The notes: generated from the letters alone by a model not told the origin. A stretch of 64,000 bases of DNA from Magnaporthiopsis rhizophila (GCA_003049465.1 PYSS01000025.1:186001-250000); one strand, 5' to 3'; positions 9,395 to 21,800 are shown, numbered from the stretch's first letter. Made by a program: numbers and translations.

Positions 9395-10612
9395 CGTCGA
9401 AGTGACGGGATGGCTGACTTCAGTTGGCTCTTAAGAACAGATGCACTTTGATGTGTAGAGACGACGATGGGGCGGCACGGATGACAACCAAGATGAGACT
9501 ACTTGAGCTCAAAGCCAAGATCAAGGTTGCGGAGATAGGATATCTGTAAATTTCAGAAAATCCCCTGCAGTTTCTTGGATTTTCCAGGATGAAAGACATT
9601 GTCAGGCTTAGGAGCCGAATAATAAGCCCGACTACGAATAAATACGCATGAAAATGGATAGTAGCACAAAGCAGACGGGCGATGAAGGCAGTATGGTCTC
9701 CTTACTCGAGAACTCTAGGCTCTTTGCTGGGAGGGAGCCGAGCCTATTCACTGCGACTGCGATCTGGGTATAGCCACTACGGGAGGAGTCACGAGGAGCC
9801 GCTCAGCGAGCCAATAGTGCAAGTTTATCATCTGCATGGCGGCCTCGACGGCTTCACAGTACGGCCGTTGGCAGCGAGGGGGTGAATCAAGGCCGGTCTT
9901 TGCTGACGGAAAGCTGTGATTGGATGGAGGAAAAGGCGCCAGGGCGGATGAACATTGAATGAAAGAGTGGCGGAGCACAAAGGCGTAAATTGAATGAAGG
10001 AACTGTGGAAGCACAGCATTTCATCCGACCAAGGAGGTAGAAACAAAGGTGCAAGTGAGTGAATGAAGACGCCAACGCTCCTGCAGCTTCGACAGCAGTC
10101 CAGTCCAGCTGGTAAAAGAGGTGAGCTGGCGCCGCACATCACGCTCAGGGGCCCTGATCGTGATTGGGAGACGAGACAGAAAAGCTCCAACGTCAAAATC
10201 TGGACTTGCATCAAGTCTACTGTGTGACTGTGATTACTTGAGAATGCGAGATGCAGTGCAACAAAAAAGACAAACAGCAAACAGCGTGTAAAAAGAGACG
10301 AGGTCAGGTTTAAGTCGGTGCGGCTCCGCAAATGGAACGCGGGAGCGCTGGACCCCACAGGGCGCCCCACCCCCACCTTGGCTTGCGCAGGAAGGTCCTG
10401 CCCTGCCCGTGATGGGATGTGGATTTTGGATTTTGGATGATTTTGCTTGGTTCAACGTCGAATGACAAACCCAGTTATCGAGCCACCAGCCGTTTCGACT
10501 GCCGCCTACCGGCTCCCTGCAGTTCCTAGGTGGTAGGCACTGTACGTCAGCTGTTGCAGCACCTCAAAAAACACCGGTCGCGCACTTGAGTCGAGCGAAG
10601 GAGGGAGGGAGA
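9395..10612. other. Spacer upstream of the PLP-homeostasis gene
   Basis: 1.2 kb with only short overlapping frames. The minus-strand frame at 9828-10376 (182 aa) is Ser/Leu/Phe-rich with no domain and was not accepted. The last 150 bases are presumed promoter and leader of the gene at 10613. Confidence 0.4.
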
Positions 10613-11551
10613 ATGAGCGAGACGGAAATGAAGGTCACGCCCGAGAGAGCCCTGGCTCTCGCCAACCAGATCCGCGGCGTGACGGAACGGATCCAACTCG
10701 CGGCAAAAGGCAGGCCTGTAGGTGTATCCATCCTTTTCTTTGTATTATTTTTGGGTCTCGCTTTTCTTTCTCCTGCCTCTATTTTTTACCAGCGTCCAAA
10801 TCCCAAATTGTTCCCAAACCTTCACACGCACTTACACAACCAAAAACAGGTCAGGCTCGTGGCCGTCTCCAAGCTCAAGCCCGCCAACGACATCCTGTCC
10901 CTGCACACGGGGCCCGCGCAGCAGGTGCACTTTGGCGAAAACTACGCCCAGGAGCTCGTACAAAAGGCGGCGCTGCTGCCGCGCACGATCCAGTGGCACT
11001 TCATCGGCGGCCTGCAGTCGACGCACTGCAAGACGCTGGCCAAGGTGCCCAACCTCTGGTGCGTGTCGTCGGTCGACTCGCTTAAGAAGGCGCAGCTGCT
11101 CGACCGCGCGCGCGGCGACCTCATCACCTCTACCTCTTCCTCTTCCTCCGAACCCCCTCCCGAGCCGCTCAATGTCCACGTGCAGGTCAACACCTCAGGC
11201 GAGGACTCCAAGTCCGGCTGCGCTCCCGGCCCGGACACGGTCGCGCTGTGCGCCGCCGTGGCCCGCGACTGCAAGAACCTGCGCCTACTGGGGCTCATGA
11301 CCATCGGCGCCATCGCACGGTCACGCGCCACCACGCCCGAGACGGAGAACGAGGACTTTGCGGTCCTCAGGGAGCAGCGGGACCTGGTGGCCAAGGAGCT
11401 GGACATGGCGTCCGGGGACGAGCTCGAGCTGAGCATGGGCATGAGCGATGACTTTGAGGGCGCCATCGCCATGGGCAGCGGCGAGGTGCGCGTCGGGAGC
11501 ACGATTTTTGGCGAGAGGCCGGCCAAGGCGGATGCCAAGATCATTGCTTAA
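10613..11551 (+). CDS. Pyridoxal-phosphate homeostasis protein (YggS/PLPBP family), 268 aa
   Basis: Two exons, 10613-10717 and 10850-11551, joined in phase 0 by a 132-nt intron. The splice restores GRP-VRLVAVSKLKP, the family's first beta strand, with the PLP-binding lysine at about residue 43. Further family blocks are HFGENYAQELVQKA, IQWHFIGGLQSTHCKTLAK, VHVQVNTSGEDSKSGC, LRLLGLMTIGAIA, ELSMGMSDDFEGAIAMGSGEVRVGSTIFGER. This single-domain alanine-racemase-fold protein binds PLP without known catalysis and buffers free PLP in cytosol and mitochondria. Length fits the family (about 230-275 aa). A Ser/Pro-rich insert (about residues 125-140) is a local feature. The frame extends upstream to a TTG, but the first ATG is 10613. 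The gene is convergent with the AP-2 gene. Confidence 0.95.
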   Translation: MSETEMKVTPERALALANQIRGVTERIQLAAKGRPVGVSILFFVLFLGLAFLSPASIFYQRPNPKLFPNLHTHLHNQKQVRLVAVSKLKPANDILSLHTGPAQQVHFGENYAQELVQKAALLPRTIQWHFIGGLQSTHCKTLAKVPNLWCVSSVDSLKKAQLLDRARGDLITSTSSSSSEPPPEPLNVHVQVNTSGEDSKSGCAPGPDTVALCAAVARDCKNLRLLGLMTIGAIARSRATTPETENEDFAVLREQRDLVAKELDMASGDELELSMGMSDDFEGAIAMGSGEVRVGSTIFGERPAKADAKIIA

Positions 11552-12124
11552 GGGAGCTTTGTCAGGTGTTTTGCTTTATAGCAATATTTTAAGAGTGTTA
11601 TGCGATCTATTAAGCCCCGAAGGGATCGTGTCATTGCGGTGGTGCCAAGCTATTGGTCGTATAATATACGAACAAAAAAAAAAATAAAAGAAGAAAATAA
11701 AAATACACCAAAGCTCACTATCCAACTTCTGGGCTGAGCGTGTAGGAACCCGGTATCGACCCGGAGGCTCATTTGGTGGTGAGCGACAGTTCGGGCTCTG
11801 GTCACCGTGCTGACCTAACACTCCCTCACAACAGCTACGCCAAGCTAAAACACCCAGCTTCAGCTCCAATGGTAGTCGATATATACCACCTACTCAGAGA
11901 TGACGCGTTAGATACGTTTCAAGTGATCATTTCTTCTTCTTCCAAAGTGCCCGCTTTTGCTTTTTCTTTTCTCAGCAACAAAACAGGACCAATAGAATGC
12001 AGTTTATAGGTCAAAACCGACAAGAGAGAAAAATAAATAAATAAATACGAGTAGGCGCTCCCTCGATAACCAAGCAACAAGGTCTCACAGAAAAGAACAC
12101 GAATATCGACCACAGTACCAACCA
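11552..12124. other. Convergent intergenic region with tRNA-like relic
   Basis: This lies between the stops of two convergent genes and should hold both 3' UTRs. On the minus strand, 11830-11740 contains a tRNA-like D arm (GGTC-AGCACGGT-GACC) and T arm (TCCGG-GTCGATA-CCGGG), followed by a T-rich stretch on the same strand (about 11700-11671). The anticodon and acceptor arms do not pair well, so a functional tRNA is not supported. Confidence 0.4.
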
Positions 12125-15100
12125 TCACGACGGCATCCGGCTCATCCGATCGGCATCCGAAACGACCATGATGTTGCTGAACGCGTCCGAGATCTGGCTC
12201 GGGGTCGGCGCCACCGTCGGCTCCGGCAGCGTCGACACGCCCTGCGCCAGCTGCTCCTCCATGAGCTTGAGCAGCACCGGCGGTACGCTGTCGTCCGTGG
12301 CCCTGATGGTGACTCGAACAGCCTGCGTTAAAAAAAAAAAGAGTCAGTATATAATAAAGAGGAGAGATTAAAATGGAGAGGATGGAGACCCCCCCCCCCA
12401 AGAAAAAAAAAAAAAAAGAAACCCACCTGTGACGCATAATTGGGCTCCAGCCTCAGCAGACACCCAAACTTGCCACCCTCGGTCGTGTGCAGCACGCTGG
12501 CGCCCACAAAGTTCTTCTGGTTGGGGTCGACGCCCGGCAGCAAGCCCCACCTGAAGCCCTCTAGCAGCTTGCGGACGAATCCCTCGTGCATCTCCCTCCC
12601 GTTCTCCTTGGCCCCCGGAGCCAGGCTGACGATCTGCTGCGCCTCGCGGGGCGCCCCGCCGATCTGCTTCCAGCGCTTGAAGAAGTCCTCGGCCGACAGG
12701 TCCGCCGGGTCCATGAACTTGTGCACCGCCACCGGCAGCTTGAGCGTCACCGCCTGCAGCGCGCCCGCCAGGTAGCTGATGCGCATCGTCGGGCTCTTCT
12801 CGAACGTCCGCCGCGCCTGGAACATGATGACCTGCTGCGACTGCCCCTGGTGCGAGAGCGTGCTCTCGGGCAGGCTCTTAACGTCCATGCCCAGCGCGTC
12901 CTTTTCGCTCTCGTCCATGTCCAGCGTCGTTGTGAAGGAGCTGACGGGCGCGGGAGTCTTGTTCATAAAGTACAGGATCAGGCACGCCATCTCGCCCCGG
13001 TATTCGGACCGCACTCCGACCTGCAGCTGCCCGTCCTCGAAGAGCACGCCGTCCGCCCGGAGCATCAGCCGGTTATAGCCCTTCTGCCACCCGGGCGACA
13101 GGTGGGCCGCACTCGCGAGGTTGGGCGGCTTGGCCGGCTTTTCCGTGTTGTTCATGTCCAGCCCGGCCAGGTCCGACGACGCCTTCCCGTTGGCGCCGTT
13201 GGCGTGGCCGCCCTTGCCGTTGGCCTGAGCGGGTCCGTTGGAGCTAAACGTCCTCTTAAGGCCGGGGTTCTTAACCATGTTCAGCTCCGACGCGTCCGCG
13301 TTGGCGTCCTTGCCGCCGACGACCCATGTGCGCTTGTCGCTGGTGTTTGCGTGCTTCTGGTGCAGGCGCGACAGGAGGGCCGACTGGCGCTCCGGGAACG
13401 GCGGCATCTCGTCGCACAGCGTCCGGAGCAGGTCGTCCGTCGGGAGGCTTGCCAGTGCCAGGTACTCGCACGCCCGCTGCTGGAGCTCCGAGTCTAGCGT
13501 GTGGCTGTAGACGTCGAAAACGTGCACCAGTTGCGGCTTGATCTCGGGGAAGAGGTTGACAAACTTGACAAAGCACGACAGGATCATGGCGCGCGTGAAG
13601 GACGAGGTTGCGGGGAGCTTGCTCTCCAACGCCATGAACTGCTCGATGGGGCTGCAGCCCTTCTCCTCGGCTATCAGGTGGCCAAACTCGCCGAGAATGT
13701 AGGTCCCGATCTTGACCAGCGTCTCATGGCAGTGGTCTTGGCGCAGGTACTGCAGTGACGTCTGCGCAGCATACACCTGCAGCTCCTCGTTGTTGGTAAC
13801 AATCTGGATCACGCGCTGCCAGACCTCGTCGCTCACGTGGTCGCCAGCCATGGCGATCAGCCGCAGCGATATGTCGACGTACCACTGCACATCGGTGGCG
13901 TACTTCTCCGTCAGGATGGCGATCTTCAGCACCATCTCCTCACGGATGGCAAAGTCGGCGTTCTGCAGGTAGTGCAGCAGCTCGCCGACAATGATCTGGG
14001 CGTTGGTCGAGTCGCACATGCTGTAGAGCAGATCGAGACCCTTTCTCCTCACGCTGATGTCGCGATCCTTGAGCGAACCCAGGATAACCTCCTGGTGCTG
14101 CTTTATGGGATCCAGGGTATCGGCGCGGGAGGCGAGGTGCGTCATGGCCTCGAGGCCGAGGTAGCGGACGTTGGTTTCCCGAGACTGGATGAACCTGCCA
14201 AGTCTTGACGATATTTGCTTCATGAGAGCGTGCTCCGTGTCCAGGTGAATGATGAGGTTGATAGCCTCAAAAAGCACCGCATTCTGGGCGTTGTTCTGCT
14301 GCACGTTCTTGTTGGTTTCCAGGGCAAGATTGAGTATCTTCTGTAGCGACTCCCGTATCAGGTCGCGAACATGGCTATCCTCTGCAGCGAGGGTGGCGGC
14401 TGTTAGCAAGACCGGGGACAGGCCGGGTAGCCGGGCACTCGTCCAAACGGGCACTTACCTGAGGGAGGGAAGTATTGCAGCAACCTCAGGAGCTTCACCT
14501 GGATCCACGGACAGGGAACCTTATAGTACAGGTAGTCGCCCGTGTAATCGCCGTCGATAACAACCTTCTTGAGCCTCAGGGCGGCCTTGACATAGGCGCC
14601 CTTGTACTGCTCCGGGTTGTCCTGGGCAAGGGCAGCCACCAGGGATGCGACGGACACCGCGACTCCAAGGTCCATGTCGTCCATGAGAGATATTATCCTC
14701 TCGGCCCATTGGGGCTGGACAATGTCGGGATGCTTTCGGTACAAACGCAGGAGGGTCAGGGCGGCTTTCTTCTTGACAAACGACTTGGATGTTCTGCATC
14801 ACAGTGACATGTCAGCCATGTTAGCCAACTTTCGGTGGGGCTGCTGGAGGGACAGTCCATGGCTTACGGCGATATTAATAACCTGTGGACTTCTCCACTG
14901 AGAGCCTCGCCCATCTCCCTCGAGCCGACGTTGGCAATGGCATGGAGGGCCAGGCAGTTAAAGAGCTCGTTGTGGTCGAGCAGGTCTTTGCGTATGCTGT
15001 TGACGACGAGGTGGAGCAGCTCGTGCTTCTCGTGCAGGAACAGGGTCATGGCCAGGTAGCCGATCTGCTTCTCCGAGTACTTGTTGGCCGAGATGAGGTT

Positions 15101-15364
15101 GACGGCCTCGAGGTGGCCAAAGTCGACGTTCCAGCCGAGGATGTATATGTAGAGAAGCTTGCAGACGTATTTCTTCTTGTGGTAGCCGCTGAGGCTGCCA
15201 TCCTTGAACTTTTGCCTGATGTTGGCCAACTCCTTGTTGATGCGCTTCTCCTCGAGCTCGCGTGCGCGGGCGTTGCGCAGGTCTGCAATGAACTGCACCA
15301 GCCCGCGCATGTTGGCATTGCTGCTGCTAGAGCGTCCGAGGAAGCCGGCCGCCGTGGACGCCAT
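12125..15364 (-). CDS. AP-2 complex subunit alpha (alpha-adaptin), 1000 aa
   Basis: Four exons on the minus strand: 15364-14868, 14793-14459, 14399-12427, 12322-12125; introns 74, 59 and 104 nt. Junctions rebuild family sequence: RLLISP-TSKSFVKKKAALTLLRLYRKHPD, LLQYFPPS-AATLAAED and NYASQ-AVRVTIRATD. The N-terminus MRGLVQFIADLRNARARELEEKRINKEL and the HEAT-repeat trunk (about residues 20-600) are alpha-adaptin-like. A variable Asn/Gly/Ala-rich hinge follows, then an ear domain to the C-terminus. AP-2 alpha binds PIP2, endocytic cargo and accessory factors in clathrin-mediated endocytosis at the plasma membrane. Intron 3 carries adjoining runs of C and A on the plus strand (about 12391-12418), read as a U-rich tract right after its 5' splice site. 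Length is normal for fungi. Confidence 0.96.
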
Positions 15365-16274
15365 CTTTACCCGTAGCTACCCGCGGTGGGTGCGCCGCTA
15401 CTGTTCGTTGCCTTGGTCGAGGCGCGGTTCGGGTTCGGGTTCGGATTCTCGGCCGCGGCCGTGGTGGTCGCGATCCTTCGTGGGCACCGTGGCAAAGGAC
15501 ACACGCCCTGGGCTGGCTCTTTTCAGGCGTGTGGTGAGCAGCTTCTGTCACCAGCCAGCCAACCAACCACTAACGTTGAAAAACCTGCGCGCTGTTGCTA
15601 CCCACGAATCGTTGCACAAATCCGGGAGAAGGTCCAGTAGATGCAGCGGTGTGCGTGCGGCTCAAAGGGCGGCGTCGAATCGTGGGATTTGGCGGCTGGC
15701 GGTACGCTGGGGAGGCGGTCGACGAATCGAGGGGTTGCGGGAGCGGCGCGGCTTGATGCGAATTCCAAGGGGCTTCCCGAGCACCAGGCAAGGTCAGGGA
15801 AAAAAAAAAAAAAAAAAAAAAAAAGAGGGCTGTTTTTAGCCGCGAGTTAGCAAACCTGGGCGGCCGTGGTGTCTACGGGCAGCAATGATGGGGTTTACGG
15901 CGAGTTCCCTGGGTCTTGGACAAGTCGAATATCACACGACGACGGCGACCCAAGGGACCAGGCCGGAAGTTCGAGGAGCGGTCGTGGTCGGAAAGTGGAG
16001 TGGAGGTAGCTGCCCCTTGACCCTGGCTTGGCCGGCTGACCCCTGTAAATCTGGGCCCTGGCCAAAGCGCTAGCCCCATCTCAAATCCGACGGCCGACGC
16101 TCGTTGGTGACATTGAATTGGATCACTAGCCACAAAGCCACACTGCTGGACGGGGCAATTGTGGCTGGGCTAGCATCCATGAAGAGCAAATGACGTCTCA
16201 TTCTCTTGTTCGTTTTAACCACAGCCCGCCTTGTCCATCTACAAGCCAATGCTTCGGCGACACGGCTGCGGATA
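15365..16274. other. Divergent promoter region, AP-2 alpha / NDUFAF5
   Basis: The 0.9-kb spacer between divergent starts contains a run of about 25 A at 15800-15824 and no supported ORF. The arginine-rich frames at 15204-15850 are shadows of GC-rich DNA. The poly(A) tract may exclude nucleosomes; that role is inferred. Confidence 0.45.
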
Positions 16275-17451
16275 ATGAGGCCGTATTTGCCCAGACTAGC
16301 TGCGATCCCGGACTCGGTCGCGCAACGCTGGGCCAGGCGGTCGTACGCCTTCCAGGCCGCCGGCGCACCCGTCTTCGAGGTCTTCAACCGCCGCACCAAA
16401 TGGCTACAGAAGGAGAGGGCCGCCGCCAACGTCGAGGCCAGCCGGCAGGCCGACTACCTCAAGGATGAGGTCGCCATCCGGCTGTGCGAAAGACTACTGG
16501 TACGGACGGACAAGGGGCTCGTGTCTTTGAGCGTTTCGAAAGCTGGGACAGGACCTACATACCCGTCTTCAGCTCCCATACACACCAGCTAACACGGACA
16601 CACTTGCGCCCATCTGAAAAAAGGACATCAACCGGCACTTCCCCAAGGTCCTCGACTTTGGCGCCAACGCCTGCAACGTGGCCAAGGCGCTGGCGCGCGA
16701 GAATCCTGACCCAGACCCGTCGCGGCCCACGTCGCCGCCGCTGGCCCGGCGCATTTCGCACCTGACGGCAGCCGACTCGTCGCGCGCCATGCTGCACCGC
16801 GACGAGGGCGAGGCCTGGAACTCGGAACTGGCGGCCATCTCGCGCGTCGTGCTCGACGACGAGGAGGGCACTCTCCCCTTCGAGTCCGAGTCCTTCGACC
16901 TCGTGCTGAGCAGCCTGAGCTTGCACTGGATCAACAACCTGCCCGCCGTGCTGAGCCAGATCAACAGCTGCCTGCGGCCCGACGCCCCCTTCCTGGGCGC
17001 CATGCTGGGCGGCGACACGCTCTTCGAGCTGCGCACGAGCCTGCAGCTGGCCGAGCAGGAGCGCAAGGGAGGCATCTCGCCGCGAGTGTCGCCGCTCGCC
17101 GACGTGCGCGACGTCGGCGGGCTGATGCAGCGCTGCGGCTTCAAGATGCTGACGGTGGATGTGGACGACATCGTCATCGACTACCCGGACACCTTCGCGC
17201 TGATGCAGGACCTGCAGGCCATGGGCGAGGGCAACGCCGTGCTGGGCCGCGAGATGGGCGCCATCGGCCGCGACCTGCTGCTCGCCAACGACGCCATATA
17301 CCGCGAGCTGCACGGCAACCCGGACGGCACCATCCCCGCGACTTTTAGGATCATCTACATGATCGGGTGGCGCGAGGGTGCGAATCAGCCCCAGCCACTG
17401 GCTCGTGGCAGCGGCCAGGTCAACCTGAAGGATATCCTCGAAAATAAATAG
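16275..17451 (+). CDS. NDUFAF5-like methyltransferase, complex I assembly, 350 aa
   Basis: Two exons, 16275-16499 and 16624-17451, phase 0, 124-nt intron. The N-terminus (MRPYLPRLAAIPDSVAQRWARRS) is basic and lacks acids at first, as in a mitochondrial presequence. FEVFNRRTKWLQKERAA is the conserved family start. The splice joins RLCERLL to DINRHFPKVLDFGANACN, the SAM-binding motif (about residues 84-93). SFDLVLSSLSLHWINNLP is the motif after the nucleotide site, and GGDTLFELRTSLQLAEQER is characteristic of the NDUFAF5/BioC-like group. In animals NDUFAF5 hydroxylates an arginine of NDUFS7 during complex I assembly in the matrix. The same role here is inferred. An upstream in-frame TTG extension to 16206 has no ATG and was not used. 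Confidence 0.93.
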
Positions 17452-17628
17452 AGCAATCTGGATGGGAAGCAGGAGTCGTGGCGAGGCAATCCTGGATCTT
17501 GTATGAGCTTTTGTATTCGTTCTGCCGGTAGTAAATGGCACAAACAAGGCCGCCGCTTGTGTAATGCTGCAAACGCCTTCCCCAGCCCGCGGATAATCTT
17601 AGGTCACATATAATCGCCCGAAACATTC

Positions 17629-18320
17629 TCACACCCTCCTCCAGTCGGTCATGACACGTCCTATGCAGCCGAGGCCGGCCACGTCGACAACCTTCTCGTG
17701 CCAGCTGAGCAGGACGCTCATGCCAGCGCCCGCGGGCTCGTTGGCGGCGCCGGGCCGGCCGGACATCTGGCTGAAGCCGGTGGGCTGCGGCGTCATCTTC
17801 GTCGGGGTCCTGCTGGCATCCTTGCCGGACGAGGGGGCGGCCATTCCCTTGTATCTGTTTGTCGTTGTGGAGAGGAGTTGGTCGATCAGCGCGGGCTTGA
17901 GCAAGTGAATAGAAAAAGATCCCCCAAAAAAACGCACATGTACTTCATCAAAACATCCAACAGCTCGCTCCCACCCTCGGACCCGTAGATGCGCGCGAGC
18001 ATGGGCGTCATGTCGCTCGCCTTGATGGACTGCAGCACCTCGATGACGGCGCCCAGGTGCGCCTCCTTGGCGGCCGCGTCGCCCTCGTACACGGGCGCCT
18101 CGAGGCAGCCGCGCAGCGCGCCCTCGGCGTCGCCGCCGCGCAGCAGCTGCCGCACTTGCTGGGCCACCTGGCGCGCCTCGGCCTCGGACACCTCGGGCTG
18201 GGGCGGGCGCAGCGTCGACGTGTCGAAGTTGACGCAGCTGTCCTCGGTCAGCGCGTCGATGTTGATGGTCCGCCACGCGTCGCTGAGCGAGGCGTCCGTG
18301 TGCTGCTGGATGATGGACAT
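17629..18320 (-). CDS. Arp2/3 complex subunit 5 (p16-Arc/ARPC5), 202 aa
   Basis: Two exons, 18320-17938 and 17854-17629, with an 83-nt intron that splits an Ile codon. The joined sequence LLDVLMKY-IYKGMAAP matches the conserved ARPC5 segment before the C-terminal helix. The C-terminus LLSWHEKVVDVAGLGCIGRVMTDWRRV is diagnostic. The N-terminus (WRTINIDALTEDSCVNFD) also fits. ARPC5 helps assemble the seven-subunit complex that nucleates branched actin filaments, as at endocytic patches. A Pro/Ser/Gly insert of about 30 residues after the junction makes it longer than animal p16 (about 150 aa) but usual for filamentous fungi. Its stop is 177 bases from the convergent NDUFAF5 stop. Confidence 0.93.
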
Positions 18321-18856
18321 GGCGGGCGGGCTGTGATTCTGTCGGTGTAGGAGGGGGGAGCTAGGGGAGAGGTGAGATCGGCTCGGCGAGGGCGACTCGG
18401 TGGCTTTTCTGTTTTTCCCTTTGCTCGAATCGGCGGGTATAGTTGGGAAATTGGTCGGGATTAGTTGGGTCGTGCCGCGGCGGCTTCACGGAGCTGCCAC
18501 TGGCACCTTCGTCATCCTGTATGGCGGGTGGGCGGTGGTGTGGGGTCATCAGCTTGAATGGCGGGCGTAGGGAAGCTAAGCTGGACCCTAACCCTGACAT
18601 GTCCAGAAGACCCGACAACTTTCAGGGGAACGACAAACAATATCGGACATGTTCTTACACAACTCGTTCAGCAGATAGGTGTATACCAAGTGACAGATAG
18701 CGTAAAAGGTATGACGACATCAGCGAGCCGAGGTTCTGAAATAATAGATAAAACGACCGGGCCTCACATTAGAAGGACATGGAAGACATCAAATCAGATC
18801 TATTCCAGGTAACATGGCTCGCCTCCCCTAGGCTCACAAACCTACAACATAAAATC
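18321..18856. other. Spacer between ARPC5 and YSH1
   Basis: The promoter/leader of ARPC5 and the 3' UTR of YSH1 (both minus strand) must lie here. No supported ORF or RNA gene was seen. Confidence 0.4.
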
Positions 18857-21800
18857 TCAACCCCACAGAGGCGCCGTAATCTCAACCGCCCGCTCAACCA
18901 CAACCCGCACCCGGTCCCCAAACGCCTTGTTAGAACACTCAACCTCGAGGTCCTCAAGCCAGACCTTGGCGTTCAGCTTCTCGTCGATCTTGATGGCGAC
19001 CCCGGGCACTGGGATTCCAATCTTGTGCAGCCGTGCCAGCTCCGCCTGCCGCCTCTCCTCCAGCCGCTTGGCCTCGTCCTCTACCGACTCCTCCTCCATC
19101 GGCTCGTCCGGGCCGGCGCCGCCGTTCTCGCCGCCCTCGCTCTTTTCCTCCTTGCTCAGCGGCGGCAGCTTCGGCTCCTTGATCGGCTCGACGTGGTCCG
19201 CGCCGAACTGTGCCTCCAGGAACATGAACAGCCGCCCCAGACGCTCCTCCGGGGTGAGATGAGCATGCAGATTCCGCGTCGGGAGGACGAACGAGTCGTC
19301 CTGTGAATGTGAATGTGAGTGCGAGTGCGAGTGTTTGCTTGAAGATCCTATTTGAGCCAGGTAGCAAGGTAGTCGTTAGCAGTAGTCCCGTGTCGGCAGT
19401 GTAAGGTAGGTGTCAAGCTTACGTTTGACAGCAGCAGGGCTGCTCTCCACGGTAAGGAGCACAGCCATGACGGCATCGGCGAACCCGTCGTTGAGCATGT
19501 TGCCCTCCCACTCGAGCTCCATCTCACCACTGGCGAAACACCTGACGCTGACGCAGCCCATGACAAGGTATCCCGCCACCGGCCTCTCCACTTCCTCGTC
19601 GGCGTTGGCGGCCTCCATATTTGTGTCTCCATCGGCGTCTGGCTCCGCTTTTGCCTCCTCGCTGTCTTTCTTCTCGTCATCTGCGGCGCTCTCGGCATCA
19701 CCCGTCCCCTGCTTCTGCCGGGGCAGCTTCCGCATCTCCGGGAGCTCGTCGATGGCGCCAAAGGTGCTCTCCAGCGCCCATTTGATCAGGTCCACTCCCG
19801 CGGCGCTAAGCCTGATGCGCTGCCGGCACACGATGGTAGTTGTCGTCAGGCCGGCGTACTCGCGCAGGTCCTCGGGCGCCATCAGCGACAGCTTGAAGTC
19901 GTTCTGCACCAGCACACCCGTAATGAGCTGTTGCTGTTGCTGCTGCTGAGGGCCGTCGAGACTCCCATCCGCCGGCGGGAGCCTTGTCGGGGGAGGAATG
20001 GATGCTAGTTTCCCGACCACCTTGGCCGTCTTGTCCGCCTTGAAAGGGATGCGCAATTCCTCGCAGTTCCTCGGGCTGAAGACCTTGACCTTATCTGTCT
20101 TGTTCGCGTTGAGTGACAGGAGCTTCGACTTTAGCCTCATCATGTTGTTGACCTCTCCATGGACGAGAATCTGTGTATGTGAAAGCGTGGCGGTTAGTAT
20201 CTGTTCATGGAGAACATGCCTGCTTGTATACCGCACTCTGTGCCTAGGGGATAAGAACGAAAAAAAAAAAAAAAAAAAAAAAACTCACCACAACCGGAGC
20301 GTTGACCTCTTCGATGAACTCCCTGTTCTCGGTGCCGTCAACGTGGGCGGCAAATGAAAACTCGGCAACGCTGCAACGGCGTGGAATCATGAGCTTCTCG
20401 CCGTCGGCCCTACGAGACGCCGCTGCCGCGTTCCGTGTCATGACGGCCTGGATCTGGTCGGGCTCCTGCATGATCTGCTTGGCCATGGTGCCCTCGACGC
20501 TGTAACCCGTGATGACGACTCCGTTCTTGTCGCTGGGCGCCCAGCGCTCCAACAACTCGCGGCTGACGCCCGTCTGCAGCATACCGGGGCTGGCGAGCAT
20601 GACGCAGGGGCCGAGGTCGTCGAAGCGATCCAGGTTCTTGAGCGAGCGGATGTACTTGAAGTCCCAGGGTCCGCCGCCTGTACCCGCATTGCCCGCGGCC
20701 TCGGCCTCGGCCAGGCGCTCGCGGAACAGGCGCTTGATGTTATCATTCATGGCGCCCACGTAGGTTTGGTAGACGACCATGCACTTGCGCGCGAGGTTGC
20801 TGGCGTAGTATATGGGCACCTTTTGGTACTCGGCGTGGCGGCCCCAGTACTCGTCCAGGATCAGCAGCAGCTCCTGGGCGCGGCCGAGGGCGAAGACGGG
20901 CATGAGCACACGGCCGCCCCGGTTAAGGATGCCCGTGATGGACTTCATGAGGGCCTGCTCGCGCTCAACACGGGGTACGTGCGATGCGATGCCGTACGTC
21001 GACTCGGTGATGAGCACGTCGATCTGCACGCCCCGCGGCACCTCGGCCGAGACGAGATGCCTGTCCTGCTCGCGCGAGTAGTCACCCGTGAAGAAGATGT
21101 TGAGTCCTGCGATCTCGATCAGAAACATTGCCGCACCCAGCACGTGGCCGGCCGGATACGGAGTGATGCGAATCGATGAGATGGTGTGCGTAGTGTAGTA
21201 GTCGATGGCCTCGATCTGGGGGAAGGTGTTGAGATGGTCCTGTTCCGTGTAGACGAGTTGGGACGTTGGGTTCGATGATGTGTTGCCCACGCGAACGCTG
21301 TCCTGAATGAGCCATTTGTAGATGGCCTTGGTCGGGTGCGTCATGAAGACGCGGCCCTTGAAGTTGGTCTTTGCCAAGACGTATGGCAGAGACGCCGCAT
21401 GGTCGATGTGGAAACTATCAAGTGTTTGGGCGAAGCTGTCAGTGATGTCCAGACGGAGACTTGGCGCGGAACAGGACGATCTCTCTGGGTGCCGGCAGGT
21501 TGCAGCCTAGCTGCCTACCTAGCTACAAATCGGGGTCGCAGCGGGCTGATCGACAACGGCGAGCTAGGCGGCTTCTTCACAGGCGCAAAGGGCTGGCAAA
21601 ACGTGGAAGCGGGCGACAGGGTCTTGTACATATGTATTTTGATTTCTGTGTACATGGCGATATCTGACTGACGGAGCCCCGTTCCTGCTTGTGTCTTCTA
21701 GCTGCACAATGCGGCTGCGACCGCTGCTGAGCATAATATGACGGCACAGCGATGGACGGGGTCGTGACGCCATGAAGTCGTCTTGTTCATCACGAACAAG

